Counted from the first letter of the stretch, positions 11,938 to 23,656 are shown. The stretch is 64,000 nt of DNA from Sialis fuliginosa (GCA_961205875.1 OY540814.1:23504151-23568150), one strand, 5' to 3'. Notes: generated by a model from the sequence alone, not told the origin. Numbers and translations: made by a program.

Positions 11938-12296
11938 CAGAGCTTCGAACCGGAACTGAAACGAAAACCGGAAAAACCGTTATTTTTGCCGAATCGAAAA
12001 CCGGAACTGAACCGAAAAAAAATATCGTTTTTTTTCGATTCGGTACATGCTTAAATATGATCTTACCTCAGTTGTTCAGGGCTATCATACAAGTTCCATA
12101 AAATGTTCTAAATTATGGTAGAAAAGAAATATTTAAAACATAAATTTTTTTTAATTAATCACTCGGAGCTGAACCAGAAACCGTAAAAACCGTTATTATT
12201 TTCGGAACAAAAACCGGAACCAAACCGATATTATATATGTTTTTACTCGAACCGGAACGAAAAACGAAACGAAAAAAATAACGGTTCGAAACCCTG
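11938..12296. mobile_element. hAT-type MITE with AACCGGAAC subrepeats
   Basis: Terminal inverted repeats CAGAGCTTCGAACCG (11938-11952) and CGGTTCGAAACCCTG (12282-12296) are flanked by perfect 8-bp duplications CTTACAAC at 11930-11937 and 12297-12304. The interior is built of degenerate 'gaaccgaa/ccggaac' subrepeats in both orientations. No coding capacity is visible. Confidence 0.85.
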
Positions 12297-12495
12297 CTTA
12301 CAACAACATACTTGACCGAATTAATTATTACAATTAATTTTTCTTATCATAGCGTGACTTATATCCGTTTTACTTTCTTTACAAATTTACGTAAATTACG
12401 AGAAAATAAATACTGTGTCGCAATACAGTCAATTTTCAATAAAAAAAACGTATTAATAAATATCATTATTAAAAAAAAAATTCCACTGTCTGAAG

Positions 12496-15400
12496 ATGTT
12501 CGCGAGGATCACGTTCTACCCCACGTTGGTGTACAATGTCTTCATGGAGAGGGTCTCTAGCAGAAGATGGTACGACCGTATCGATGATCATGTTATTCTT
12601 GGTGCCTTACCTTTTCCCAGTATGACAATGAGGGTGAGTACAAAAATATGTTTTAACTATCCCTAGTTGGAAAGAAACTAATTTAATATTTTACAAATAA
12701 ATAGTTATTTGACTACAGCTAAAAATGATATAAGTCCTTTTCAAAAAATTAAAATTTGTAGACTTTTTTTACGGTTTGATCCACAACTTTAAAAAGGTTA
12801 TTCAAATAATATATTATATTTTATGTCGAATATTACAAATATATGAATAACCAGTTTTAGACCAATCAAATTAGATTTTTAAATGTAATTAATATTCGCT
12901 TAGATTATTATAGCGCCAATCGATGTCTAGTTTAAACGTGAATTTTTTTGAAATTTTTATTAGCTGTTGAATATTGATATTACATTTTATAAATATCGGT
13001 ATGGAGAACCATACATGACTTCCATGTTCTTTCTATCTTTTTAAATAATTTTTAAATATACATTTTTTTAAATATTTTATTTATATAACCTACTACTATG
13101 AATATACATATCGTAATACATTAAAAAAACATATATACTTACAACGGTTACAGCTCTTTTTGCAATTTGTATATAAATATTAGTTTTCTAATGTCAAAAA
13201 CATAATACACATTCGTAGAAAAACTAATTTGACAATTTGAATTTAGTTGCATTTGTTTCCAAGGCAACATGAATTAATGACATATTAGTATTTAAAATTC
13301 AAATTTTAAGTGTGTTTTTCATCCCTTTAATGGCTGTTTAGGCACGTACAAATAATAAATGTCCCTTAGATTCAATTGAACTGCAAATGTACCAAATCTT
13401 ATCAAAATTAGTGAGATAATACTCGCAATATTCACTTTTTAGACCAAAAAAGTTACAAAATTTCGAATATTTCCAAAACCCCTAATCCGATTAGCACCAA
13501 AATCAATAGGTCTGGAGTACTCATTGAAACAAACATTTTCCCCAAAAATAATTCAGATCGGTACATTTTTACGGTAGTTATCGTGAACGAAAAAAAAATC
13601 TACATCCTGACACACAGACACACGCACAACCGCCATGCGGAAATTAACTTTTCTTTACGTTTTGAAGTTAGTACAATCAGAATTTGTCATTTTCTCGGAC
13701 ACGATTTTTCGATGGTATTACAATACTTCCATTTCCTTCGGAACATGGAAGTAAAAAACCGAGGCAATTGCGACATTTTCAAAAAACTACATTTTGGTCT
13801 CTAGTTTTGAACGACTCTCACTTCTGAAGTATTAATTTAAGTTATAAATCGGAGTACCATTCTTATAAGAAATGTTCTTATCTGTAAAATTGATTCTGTT
13901 CAGTTTTACTCTTTCTTACATCCTTTTCACTGCATCGACGAATTAAGCACAACCGGCACTCAATTTTTTTTGTTTTTATTTTTTTTTGTGAATTTTATTT
14001 TTAATTATAGAACAAGAATATAAACTCATTTTGTGTAATTTGAAGCATCCGTATTAAGTAAAATTCTACAGTACCTACTTTCTTTTTTTTGAAAACGGTT
14101 GATCTCATGTCAAATGAACAAAGTATATTTTTGTGTATTTTGTATCATATAATCTTCTATACAAGAACCCAACTCAGGAAAAAATTCAAAAACAAAAAAA
14201 TACTTGATAAAAATCGGTGGGCACACTGGTCCCATACACTCCTGGTCTAAATTATTATTATTTGATACTGGAAATCGATAACACTTATTAATACCAAACC
14301 CTGTATCAAGTTTCATAACTGTATCACAATCCAGAGCAGTGCTTCTTAAACTTAATTTTTTTTTTGGAACCCAAGTTTATTAAAAAAAATTATTTGTTTA
14401 ACGTTCACTCCTGTACAACTGTAGTTCTATCTAGCCGTAAAGGAAGTATTTAAGATTCTCGCCAACAGTTTAAAATTTTTGATTTAAAAAAAGCAGTTGT
14501 AAAAATATAATCATTTTAACATTTCAGCATTTTAACAAAATTTCATATAATCATAATTTAAGCAAGTATGTACATCAGTGGCGAGGCGTGAAATTTTTAA
14601 TAAGGGAAACATATTTTGTCAATCCTCCCCCTCCTATTAAAAACAAACTAGTTATGAAACACTTTAAGTACAAGCTTTTACTTTTTTAAATAAATTCTTA
14701 TATATTTATATAGTAACTAAATTCTACATCTTATTCTCTTGTACATTTAGTCGATATTTGTATGACGAGTTGAAGTTCACTGCAGGAAATTTCACTAAAA
14801 AATTTCGAATTTTTGATTTCGTTAAAAGTTTATTGTATAGAAAATGACGTGAAAAGTTGTTTGTTTCAAACCGCAGGTCTGTATCTCAAACCGTTCTCGA
14901 GATATAGCCTCTCAAAGTTTTAGTTTTTTCAAATTTTTGGAGAAAAAAGGCCATAACTTTTGAACGCGTGGTCGGAATTGATTTTAGTTGACGGATTTGA
15001 AATCAGCGTGTCAAAATCTATATAATGACATGTACAATACCTTAAAACTCGGAAAAAAAAATTTCGCGAAAAATCGAAAAAATTCAAAGGGGTATACCTT
15101 AAAAAAATGTCGATTTTTGACCAAATTTTTTTTGTCGGTTTTTAAAGTATTATACATGTCATTATATAGATTTTGACACGCTGATTCCAAATCCGTCAAC
15201 TAAAATCAATTCCGACCACGCATTCAAAAGTTAGGGCCATTTTTCTTAAAAAAATTTAAAAAACTAAAACTTTGAGAGGCTATATCTCGAGAACGGTTTG
15301 AGATACAGACCTGCGGTTTGAAACATTCAACTTTTCACGTCATTTTCTATACAATAAACATACTTTTAACGAAATCAAAAATTTGAAATTTTTTAGTGAA

Positions 15401-17008
15401 ATTTCCTGCAGTGAACTTCAACTCATCATACAAATATCCACTAAAAAACAAGAAAATAAGACGTAGAGGTATTATAGTTTTATAATTGAGCGTGTAAATT
15501 AAAATTAAATACTATTTTTGGTTAAAATGTTTGAGTTGCGCATAAAGATGAATATTCTAATAATATTTTTAAATTATTTATTAACTGAAAACACAGATTA
15601 GTATAAATTTACCAATAAAGAAAGGGAAGCACTGCCTCCATGGACGCTTCACCACTGATGTACAATATATTAAATTTTATTGAAGAAAATAATTATTTTT
15701 GCGTATAAATGATAACAATCGCATGTTAATGTTTCATTGTTAAATTATGGAAAGAATAAATTAGCAAATGATCTTTTTGTCATTTTGAAAATCAGATAAA
15801 TCTACTTTTTTGTGTGAATAATCCATAAAAAGTCGGTTAAAAATACAAAACTGTTTGTTTTTCAGTTATTGAAAGAAGAAAATGTTAAAGGTGTCGTTTC
15901 TATGAATGAAGATTATGAACTTTGGTTTTCAAACAATGAAAAGGTAAAAATGTAGTTTTTTTAAAATTTTAGTATGAATAAACACAATTGAAATAATTTT
16001 AAATAATAAAAACGGCCATGTGTGTGTTGGGCACGCACTTGGTCGAGTTCCGTAGTCATTCTCACTAACATTCTTTTTCGAAATGAACTACATTTCTACA
16101 ATATAAAGTAAAAAAAAGCTACATTCTGGATTTTATTCAGATTTTTTGCATCGATAGTTTAGAAATTAGAGGGGGGGAGACACTCTGATAATAAAACCAA
16201 ATATCTCTTGACTGAAGGATTAAAATCAAAGGGTCCTTAGACATTTTTAGTTGCCTTTTAGGATACCTATCTAAAGATACCCCACTCAATGGGGTAAGTG
16301 AAAATACATTTTTTTTGAGTACTTTTCAATTTATGGGAGGGGAGTACAAAAAATTTCTGCAGTTTGTTATAATTTTCATTGAAAGTACTAATTAAAAGCT
16401 ACATTCTGGAATTTTTTCAGATTTTTTGCATCGATAGTTTAGAAATTAGAGGGGGGAGAGACACCGATAACAAAACCAAATATCTCGTAACTGAAAGGTT
16501 AAAATCAAAAGATCATTAGACATTTTTAGTCGCATTTTAGGAGACCTATCTAAAGATATCCCCCACTCCCCCTTCTGCTATTCAACATACATACAAAATA
16601 ACATTTTTTAGCGATGGACTCAACAAGGTGTAGAATTTTTGCAACTAGCGACCACGGATATATTCGAATCACCAAATCAAGAGAAACTTCTAACTGGTGT
16701 TAATTTCATTAAGAAATTCAAATCGCGTTACAACAACGGCATAGGAGACACCGTGTACGTACATTGCAAAGCCGGAAGGACTAGAAGCGCCACGCTGGTC
16801 GGCTGTTACCTTATGCTTGTAAGTATCGCACAAATACAAAACAATTTGCACAATATTATCACCATCATTACAGATAAACGGTTGGACTCCAGAACAAGCC
16901 GTCGACCACATGCAGAACAGACGACCCCATATATTGCTGCATTCACCCCAATGGGCAGCACTCAAAATATTCTACAAGGATAACGTTAGAAAAACGTCAT
17001 TCCAATGA
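12496..17008 (+). CDS. Ptpmt1: Mitochondrial phosphatidylglycerophosphatase PTPMT1
   Basis: PTPMT1 is a dual-specificity-type phosphatase on the mitochondrial inner membrane. It removes phosphate from phosphatidylglycerophosphate in cardiolipin synthesis. Exons are 12496-12633, 15866-15943, 16612-16818 and 16874-17008, all in phase 0, encoding 185 residues (family about 200). Diagnostic blocks are [40 protein letters not shown] and the catalytic P-loop [10 protein letters not shown] with Cys124 and Arg130 (C-X5-R). Asp87 in TTDIF is the likely general acid by position. The N-terminus is short and hydrophobic, as in relatives. Intron 1 (3.2 kb) has taken a large foldback element, and intron 2 holds a dispersed repeat. 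A possible upstream mini-exon (9405-9425, ending CAG/GTAAG) could extend the N-terminus but is unproven. Confidence 0.95.
12985..13820. repeat. Dispersed repeat in PTPMT1 intron 1
   Basis: The segments 'ggtatggagaaccatacatg' (about 13000) and 'tttgtttccaaggcaacatg' (about 13254) recur in reverse complement around 52150-52420, so this is an interspersed repeat. The right part contains 'gacacacagacacacgcaca'. An open frame at 13583-13804 lies inside it and has no recognisable product. Confidence 0.5.
14576..15657. mobile_element. Large foldback hAT-type element, copy D
   Basis: The left end CAGTGGCGAGGCGTG and right end (inverted) CAGTGGTGAAGCGTCC are flanked by ATGTACAT (14568-14575) and ATGTACAA (15658-15665), a 7/8 target duplication. 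From about 14755 to 15450 it is an almost perfect palindrome with arms of about 340 bases. The sequence 'tttgagaggctatatctcga' occurs on the right and its reverse complement on the left. Because of the palindrome, nearly the same 62-residue frame appears on both strands (14988-15176 and 15011-15199). These are not genes. A second copy lies at 29970-30925. Confidence 0.8.
15999..16600. repeat. Dispersed repeat with two tandem partial units, PTPMT1 intron 2
   Basis: A block containing 'gcatcgatagtttagaaatt', a G-run and 'gacctatctaaagata' occurs twice (about 16120-16320 and 16390-16570). The same block, again twice, lies inside the TTAA element at 17884-19244, next to the shared start 'ataataaaa-cggccat'. 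This copy has lost its ends. Confidence 0.6.
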
Positions 17009-17598
17009 AACTCGATTTATATGAATTTATTGTAAGTTTATATTTTGAATATTAATGTATTATTTTTATTTTGTTTAGGGTAATAGAGAAATCAAAGAAT
17101 AGATTATTGAATGAAATATTGAGTTACCAATAGTCATTTTTATATTTTATTAAGTCGTATGCATTTTGTGTAAATAATGCAGAATCGGAAACGTTTCATT
17201 CAGGAAAACACTTTCTGAATGGAACATTATACAACCTATAAGATAAAATAAATAATGTTAAAAGTAGTGCAATAAATGTGCGAATTATAATTATAATTAG
17301 ATGATTTAATAAAGTCAAAATAATGAACAAACGAATTTTATTTATTTAATTTACAAAAAATAATTTTATTATTACAGAAAAAGAATCGATTTGGTTTTTA
17401 AATACAAATCAATTCAATAATTACTTTATTACTTTAAGAACACGGGGTACTATGTGACGTATCAAACATAAACGAAACTTTCATTACAATACCCTTATTT
17501 TGATAATAAACTTGGGCAGAATACGTACACTATTAAATAAAAACCTTTAATCCCACATAGAACCTTGTGATTCTAGAACAACAATTAAATATTCAAAC

Positions 17599-19702
17599 TC
17601 ATTTCTTCTTCCCAGGAACTGGATCAGGAGGGGGTGGGGGTGGTTCGCTACCATCCTTTCCTTTAAGAGCCCAAAACTCACGAATCGCATTTCCCAGCCC
17701 GATATTATTGTAGATGAAATAAAAGAATCCTCCGATAGTTGCCAGATTCAGTAAAACAACAATCACCAAACCGATTTTAGGTATCGTGTTGCCGAAAATA
17801 ATCGGCCGGACGTAATCTTTACAAATGTGTTCCATTCCCCTGAATAAAAATATTTGTTTTAATTCAAATGACTTTAATTATTATTAAGGGGTCTGCATAA
17901 TCTTGAAATTTTAAATAATAAAACGGCCATATTCGTGCTGTAACGATTTGTAAAAAGTTATTTCAAAATATTTCATAAACTATTTTTGCTAGTGTGTTCT
18001 TTCATTGAAAAAACTAATTAAAACATTTTCAGATTTTTTGAATTGATAGTTTAGAAAATAGAGGAGGGGGGCAGTCTGATAACGACATTTAAAAGCAAAT
18101 AATTCATGACTGAAGGGTTAAAAAAAATTTGACAGTGTTCGTTATAATTTTCATTGAAAGTACTAATTAAAAAACTACATTCTCGAATTTTTTTCAGATT
18201 TTTTGAATTGATAGTGTAGAAATTAGAGGAGGGGGTGCTCTGATAAGGACATTTAAAAGCAAATATATCGTGACTGAAGGGTTAAAATCAAAATGTCATA
18301 AAACATTTTTTGTTGCATTTTAAGAGACCTATCTAAAGACACCCCACTTAATGGATTAAGTGAAAAAAAATTTTTGAATATACTTTTCAGTCTATGGAAA
18401 GAGGATCCAAAATTTTTTTTTCAAAAATCCAATCATTTCTGTTTTTGGGTTATCAGTCTTCACCCGTATACAAAATTTCATCTTAATCAGTATAAAATTT
18501 ATATAGATAGACAGACGGACAGAAAGAGCGAAACTATAAGAATTCTTAATTTTCTATGGAACCCTAAAAATAGATTTTTGTGTGTTTATCTTGAAACTAT
18601 GTTTTATAAAACGGTGGGTCGTATCTCAAAATCTATTCGTCCGAATCACTTCAAATTTGGACAGAACATAGTTTATAACATTTTCTTTCGTATGATTGGA
18701 TGATTTTTTGAAATATGTTTAATCATTTGTTAATTACAAATTTTTTTGTTCAAAAATTGATTTTTTTTCTACAACTTGCAATTTTTGTAATTTTCAAAAT
18801 TTCAAAAAAAGTGTCCGTTCATGCTAAAGTTTTATTATTATACTACAAGTACATTATTTTATTTTCTATTTCAAATCATCCTAGTTGCAAGAATCACCTA
18901 AACCGATTGGCCATACAACACTGTTTGTATAATAATAACATAATTGTTTATCAATATTTTTCAATAAAAAAAAATCAAACTTGACAAACTTACGTATTAA
19001 TAGTGTTTAAAATCCTGACCTTGTAATCCTAATGCCGTGTTCAGACCGAAAAAACAAAACAGCAACATCGTGTCTTTTTGACAAAAGTGCAATAAAGCCT
19101 ATGCATTTTTAAATACGACGTGTTTTCAAACACCGTGTTGCTGTTTTGTTTTCTTTGGTGTGAACACCGCATAATACTCTCATCATAAAAAAATATTGAA
19201 AATCAACCTGTTTTTTGTGCTACAAACTTATGCAGACCCCTTAAGTCAAATCAAGCAACTCTACAAATTACAAATATACATATACCAATATTGATGCAAG
19301 ACAACAAAGACAGCAAAAACTCCATCCATGTATTGAGACGGGAACATAATAGCAGCTGGAACTATACCAGCTAAAGACAGTGAAACTAATCGCTCTGTCA
19401 TCCATACTTTTGTGTAATCACCTGAGCTCATTTTACGTACAGATATTTGTGAATTAATGCCATTCAATTTGTTTTTGTTATACAAAAATAATGGTTTGGG
19501 ATTTACTATTTTGATTTTACTATTGAGGTTTAAGACAGCCAGAGTTGTGAGTTTTTTACTGTTCAATATTATTTTTTCAGAGCATCCTGAAATGCGAGTC
19601 ATAAAATCATACAATCAAATTATGTCATTATAATAAAAATTAACAATTATAACACTTACTTGTTAATTTCAATGCACTGCTTCGAAGTAATGATAAAGAC
19701 AT
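17599..19702 (-). CDS. SdhD: Succinate dehydrogenase cytochrome b small subunit, copy 1 (SDHD)
   Basis: SDHD, with SDHC, anchors complex II in the mitochondrial inner membrane and helps bind haem b and ubiquinone. Exons on the minus strand are 19702-19660, 19586-19286 and 17839-17599, with intron phases 1 and 2 (in frame), encoding 194 residues. After a basic presequence (MSLSLLRSS...) come WMTERLVSLSLAGIVPAAIM, the haem-ligand His in VVLHQYW and the quinone-site Asp-Tyr in CKDYVRPIIFG. Three hydrophobic segments follow the family pattern. The tail is unusual: after FWALKGK it adds DGSEPPPPPPDPVPGKKK, which copy 2 lacks. Intron 2 contains a 1.36-kb TTAA element. Copy 2 lies immediately upstream in the same orientation with the same splice phases. 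Confidence 0.93.
17884..19244. mobile_element. TTAA-flanked element, family 3, in SDHD copy 1 intron
   Basis: Perfect 17-bp terminal inverted repeats TTAAGGGGTCTGCATAA occupy 17884-17900 and, inverted, 19228-19244, with TTAA at both ends. The 1361-bp interior includes two units of the repeat also seen at 15999-16600 and the phrase 'gatagacagacggacagaaa'. Frames at 18374-18703 and 18715-18984 are Phe/Ile/Lys-rich and do not resemble a transposase. It lies wholly within intron 2 of SDHD copy 1. Confidence 0.85.
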
Positions 19703-20485
19703 GTTGTTTTAAATTATAATTAAATTAATTATAACACAGGTTTACCTATCTGTTTTTAATATGAAAAAAAATGCACTCTAGATCAAATTACTGTGACTGA
19801 AAGGTTGATTTTTTTTTTTTTTTTTGATTGTCAAATTCACTTTTCAAATAATTGTTTTGATTGTTGACTAAATGAGTTTTCATTAGATTTTATTCAAAAC
19901 ATATTATAGTTGTATTATTAAATGTGAATGGTAAGTACTACCTATTCTGAATTTATTGCTTTAATTAAGAAATATTTATAAATTTAATTAGTTCAATTCA
20001 ATTTGCTGAATACTTGACAAATTTCAAATTAAAAAGTAGGATAGGTACTTGTTAATTATACCCTCACAAATGAACATAATTTCATAATAAGTCTTGTAAC
20101 CCTCTAGACTATTTTTGTAGAGAATTAAATTCTCTACAAAAATATATAATGTTTTCAAAAATTTGACAACAATTGTGATAAATCAATAATACTCATCTTA
20201 ATATTGAATTGCAGCTTAATACATATTTGTAGTCTATATTCATTCGTTGGGGTATAATAAAGTGGTTTAGGAATTCTTATGGTATTTGTAATAAAAAAAT
20301 TGTTTATAAAATACATCTATATTTCGATTTTAAAAATTTACATTGTTGTAAACAAAAATACTTTATAAACTTTATATTATGAAAAACAAGGAAATAAATA
20401 CTCCACAGCAACATAATACGAAAAGCAGAGAGAATAAGTATAATCTATATATACTTAACATTCATAATAGATTCTAACAAACTTG
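19703..20485. other. Spacer between the two SDHD genes
   Basis: About 780 AT-rich bases between the start of copy 1 and the stop of copy 2. A short hairpin occurs at 20117-20141 (TAGAGAATTAAATTCTCTA core). No exon is seen. Confidence 0.5.
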
Positions 20486-21514
20486 TTACTTTCCTTGGAG
20501 AGCCCAGAACTTACGGATAGCATTTCCAATTCCAATATCGTTATAGATAAAGTAGAACAAACCTCCTAATGTAGCAAATGCCAAAACAACTACAGACACT
20601 AGAGAAGCTTTGGCAATGAAATTACCAAAAATAATGGCTCTTAAGTAATCCCTGCAGATGGCTTCTAAGCCCCTAAAAATTAATTTACGCAATAGTTTTG
20701 TAACATTTAATATAAAAACAAAAATACTCACCAATACTGATGCATAACAATAGAAAGTGCGAAAATGGAATCTAAGTACGGAGATGGATACATGACAGTC
20801 AGAGGGAGGGTGAAAAGCATTGAGGTAGCGAGCAAACGTTCAATCTTCCATGTTGTACTGTGGTCTCCGGAGCTCATTGTACGTACAGGTACATTTAGGT
20901 TAGCAGCACTGATTGACGCAGTCAGCGATGTGTAGTTGTTCTTAAGCAAACTGTTGTTGCCTTTATTACATAGAAATTGTCTCTGAGTTTCTGCAGATAG
21001 TTTGTCGTTGAATTTTGTTACTGAAACAGTCGTGAACCTTTTCAGGTTCGATACCATCAGTTTTCCGGGGCATCCTGAAATAGAATATTTTAATTTTATC
21101 ATGCACAAGTTAGATTTAGATAATAACTCTTGTACATAAATTTGCAAAATGATTGTAAATAAAAATAAAAAGTCAACATAATTTATTTAGGCTATTAAAA
21201 TTAATTAATTAAATTATTCAGACCAATTGATTAACTTAAAAATAGTTCATTTATAAATAATTTTCTAAATGCATTCTCACGTGACGATTTATAAAAATAA
21301 TACTTTTAAATTTTATAATAACAAAATTAAACATAATCAATAAAAATTCAATTAGTGATTAGTTATAAACGTTATAAATAAGTTTAATCATTTTGTATAA
21401 GGTAAGTACATACGTGCAATTTCTATATGTACTAAAGGAAGGGAAATCAAATGCCGGTAGAAAACATTTACCTGTTAACTTTGTTGAAGCATTTCGGAAT
21501 AGTGATAAAGCCAT
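20486..21514 (-). CDS. SdhD: Succinate dehydrogenase cytochrome b small subunit, copy 2 (SDHD)
   Basis: This is the second complex II membrane-anchor gene. Minus-strand exons are 21514-21472, 21074-20732 and 20672-20486, encoding 190 residues with the same two intron positions and phases as copy 1. It starts MALSLFRNASTKLTG and keeps the MSSGDHSTTWKIERLLATSM block, the haem His in IVMHQYW and the Asp-Tyr of CRDYLRAIIFG. It ends FWALQGK with no Pro-rich tail. The linker between presequence and core is longer and differs from copy 1. Neither copy shows a frameshift or stop, so both look functional. Which is the housekeeping gene and which might be tissue-restricted cannot be told from sequence. 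Confidence 0.93.
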
Positions 21515-21540
21515 GTTCTCCAATTCAGATAACGATTTTT

Positions 21541-21732
21541 ACAAGTAAATCAAACACTTCAATAATTATACCGAATTATAATAGATTCGGTCGATCCGGC
21601 TTTCGATTTCTTCCGTATTTAGTTACTTTTGTAATCGTTCTAATGGTTGGTGTCACTGTTTCTGTCACAATTTATAGAAAGAGAGGCAAACATTATGATT
21701 TTAAGGAAAGCCTATTTGGCATCGCTTTTTAA
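21541..21732 (+). CDS. Possible small membrane protein, divergent from SDHD copy 2
   Basis: An open frame ends at 21732 with NRFGRSGFRFLPYLVTFVIV and then a hydrophobic run and a basic tail (YRKRGKHYDF). This resembles a single-pass inner-membrane assembly factor. The only in-frame ATG giving the whole segment (21451) lies antisense within SDHD exon 1, so the true start is unknown, and 21541 is only the approximate left edge of the plausible part. It has some likeness to the small protein SMIM4/UQCC5 (Arg-Phe-Gly then Phe-Leu-Pro), but this is weak. It may be chance. Confidence 0.2.
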   Translation, partial: TSKSNTSIIIPNYNRFGRSGFRFLPYLVTFVIVLMVGVTVSVTIYRKRGKHYDFKESLFGIAF

Positions 21733-21995
21733 TGAGTACTCCTAAATTCGCAAATGTTGGGATAGGAACAAAAATAAAATTCAATGTCATTGAAGTCAAT
21801 GAATTATGCAATCTGGTATACTTATCCTCTTCCTGTAATATCAAGGTCACTATTTAAAATTAAAAAAGGACAAAAGGACATGTTGAATTAGCGTATCCCT
21901 TTACATATGATATTTAAAAATCGAAAAAAAATTTGTTTCAACTTTCGACTCAAAAATTAACTTAATTTTTTTTATGTCCAAATTTTTTGTATCGT

Positions 21996-22256
21996 ATGTA
22001 TTAGGGCACCCTGATTTCAAATATGGCCATAAAAAGTTGTGCTCGAAACGATAACACGGTTTTTTTTTATCAACTTTTGTCTTCGAAATTTTCGTGGAAA
22101 TTTAAATCATCTGATATCATTTAAACTAGATTAAAAATGTTTTCACTTGCTCAAAATTTCAAGTAAATTTTTTAGACAAAAGATGAAAAAAAAAACAGTT
22201 TTATCGATACGAGCGAATCTTTTTAAGCTCATTTTTAAATTCATGATACCCTAATA
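21996..22256. mobile_element. Inverted-repeat element with about 80-bp arms
   Basis: The left arm starts GTATTAGGGCACCCTGATTT and the right arm ends CCCTAATAC (22248-22256). The two pair over roughly 80 bases, through 'gctcgaaacgataac' and its counterpart 'atcgatacgagc'. It abuts the next element directly. Confidence 0.6.
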
Positions 22257-22533
22257 CAGGACCGGAGGAAGGCGGGTACGATACGTGATTTTCACGCAGG
22301 CGCCAATCACCGAAGGCGGCGAAATTTTAATAAAATGCGTGAGAATAGCATTATCAGGATTAAATAAAAAGTAATATGAGGAGTAAAAAAAAGAAAGAGA
22401 GCTCAAAAGTAAATTTAAGAGGCGGCAAAATCGTAATGACAACCAAAAAATAGCAGAGCCGCAAAAGTGTGGGAAAAAAAGACGGCAATATGAATTTTTC
22501 ACACACCAACTGAATCCATAGCGTCGGTCCTGT
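22256..22533. mobile_element. Short MITE with ACAGGACCG termini
   Basis: The 9-bp terminal inverted repeat ACAGGACCG occupies 22256-22264 and, inverted, 22525-22533. The interior repeats 'ggcggc'/'aggcg'-type motifs and is richer in G+C than the flanks. The 83-residue minus-strand frame inside it (22251-22502) is unlikely to be a gene. Confidence 0.5.
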
Positions 22534-22643
22534 CCAATATTGGATTGGTATCACTGTATTGAGATTGTCAAAATTTCACCGACATAACCTAGCTTTTTTA
22601 TAAATAAAATCTCATAAATCGTCTTGATTATTAATAATACATA

Positions 22644-23656
22644 ATGGCAAATCACACAGTAGATAAAGCATTAAAATTATTACGAACGCTTCCTCGCGTG
22701 TCTTTAGCAAACATCCGAGATAACCCTGGCTCTAAGAAATACGTAAGTTTTACATATCTACAAGAGTATTTATTATTATAGAACACAAATTAAATAAATC
22801 GTGCTTTATTTTAGTCAAAAAGAGGACGAGCTCAACACGGTGGTGACAAACATGGGGCTGGTAATAAAGGTTCAGGTCAGCGACAGAATTACATGCGACT
22901 AGGTTACGAAACAGGAAATAATCCTTTCTATTTAAGATTCTCTTATGAAAACTACTACAAAGGTCATCAGTATGTATTTAAACATATAAAATCAACATTA
23001 TTGCAGTGTCATTAACATTTATTTTTAGCTTACGGCGCCAATATCCACCAATATCGATGCACCAAATACAAACTCTGATTGATACCGATAGAATCGATAT
23101 TTCAAAGCCTATTGATTTAGTTTCCCTTATAAATACTGGTTTATTTAACATACACCCAGATCAGAAACATTTTGGAGTGAATTTAACAGATGAAGGTGCT
23201 GATAGTTTCAAAGCGAAAATAAACATTGAAGTGCAACATGCAAGTGAAACAGCCATAGCTGCAGTGGAACGTAACGGTGGCTTCATAACGACAGCCTATT
23301 ATGATATTCACAGCTTATGGTGCATGTTGAATCCCAAGAAATTTTTTGAAAAAGGGGACCCAATTCCTAAAAGAATGATCCCCCCTGCAGACGCTATTGA
23401 TTATTATACAGATCCAGAAAAAAGAGGCTATCTTGCAGATCCTGATAAAATATCGGAAGAAAGATTTGCCTTAGCACAAAAATTAGGTTATGTTTTACCA
23501 AAAATTGAAGAAGATAAAGATTATGAAATGATGACGTTTAGAAAAGACCCTAGGCAAATATTCTATGGCCTCGACCCAGGTTGGGTTGTGAATTTAAAAA
23601 ATAAATGTATATTGAAACCGAAAGACAGTGAATTACTTGAATATTATGCAAATTAG
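22644..23656 (+). CDS. mRpL15: Mitochondrial ribosomal protein L15 (uL15m)
   Basis: This is a component of the mitochondrial large ribosomal subunit, encoded in the nucleus. Exons 22644-22742, 22815-22969 and 23029-23656 join in frame to give 293 residues (human 296). The N-terminal block LRTLPRVSLANIRDNPGSKK, the Gly/Arg-rich stretch after it (RGRAQHGGDKHGAGNKGSGQ), INIEVQHASETAIAAVERNG, GDPIPKRMIPP, RGYLADPDKISEERFALAQK and KDPRQIFYGLDPGWVVN are family-typical. The gene is divergent from SDHD copy 2, with about 1.1 kb between starts, most of it transposon DNA. XBP1 follows on the same strand, about 530 bases further on. Confidence 0.97.

Noticed and set aside
14988-15199. Two similar 62-residue frames on opposite strands beginning MTDL(K/E)SACQNLYND, again at 30458-30646
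   Set aside because: They are produced by the palindromic arms of the foldback elements; each strand reads the same repeat. There is no sign of coding constraint.
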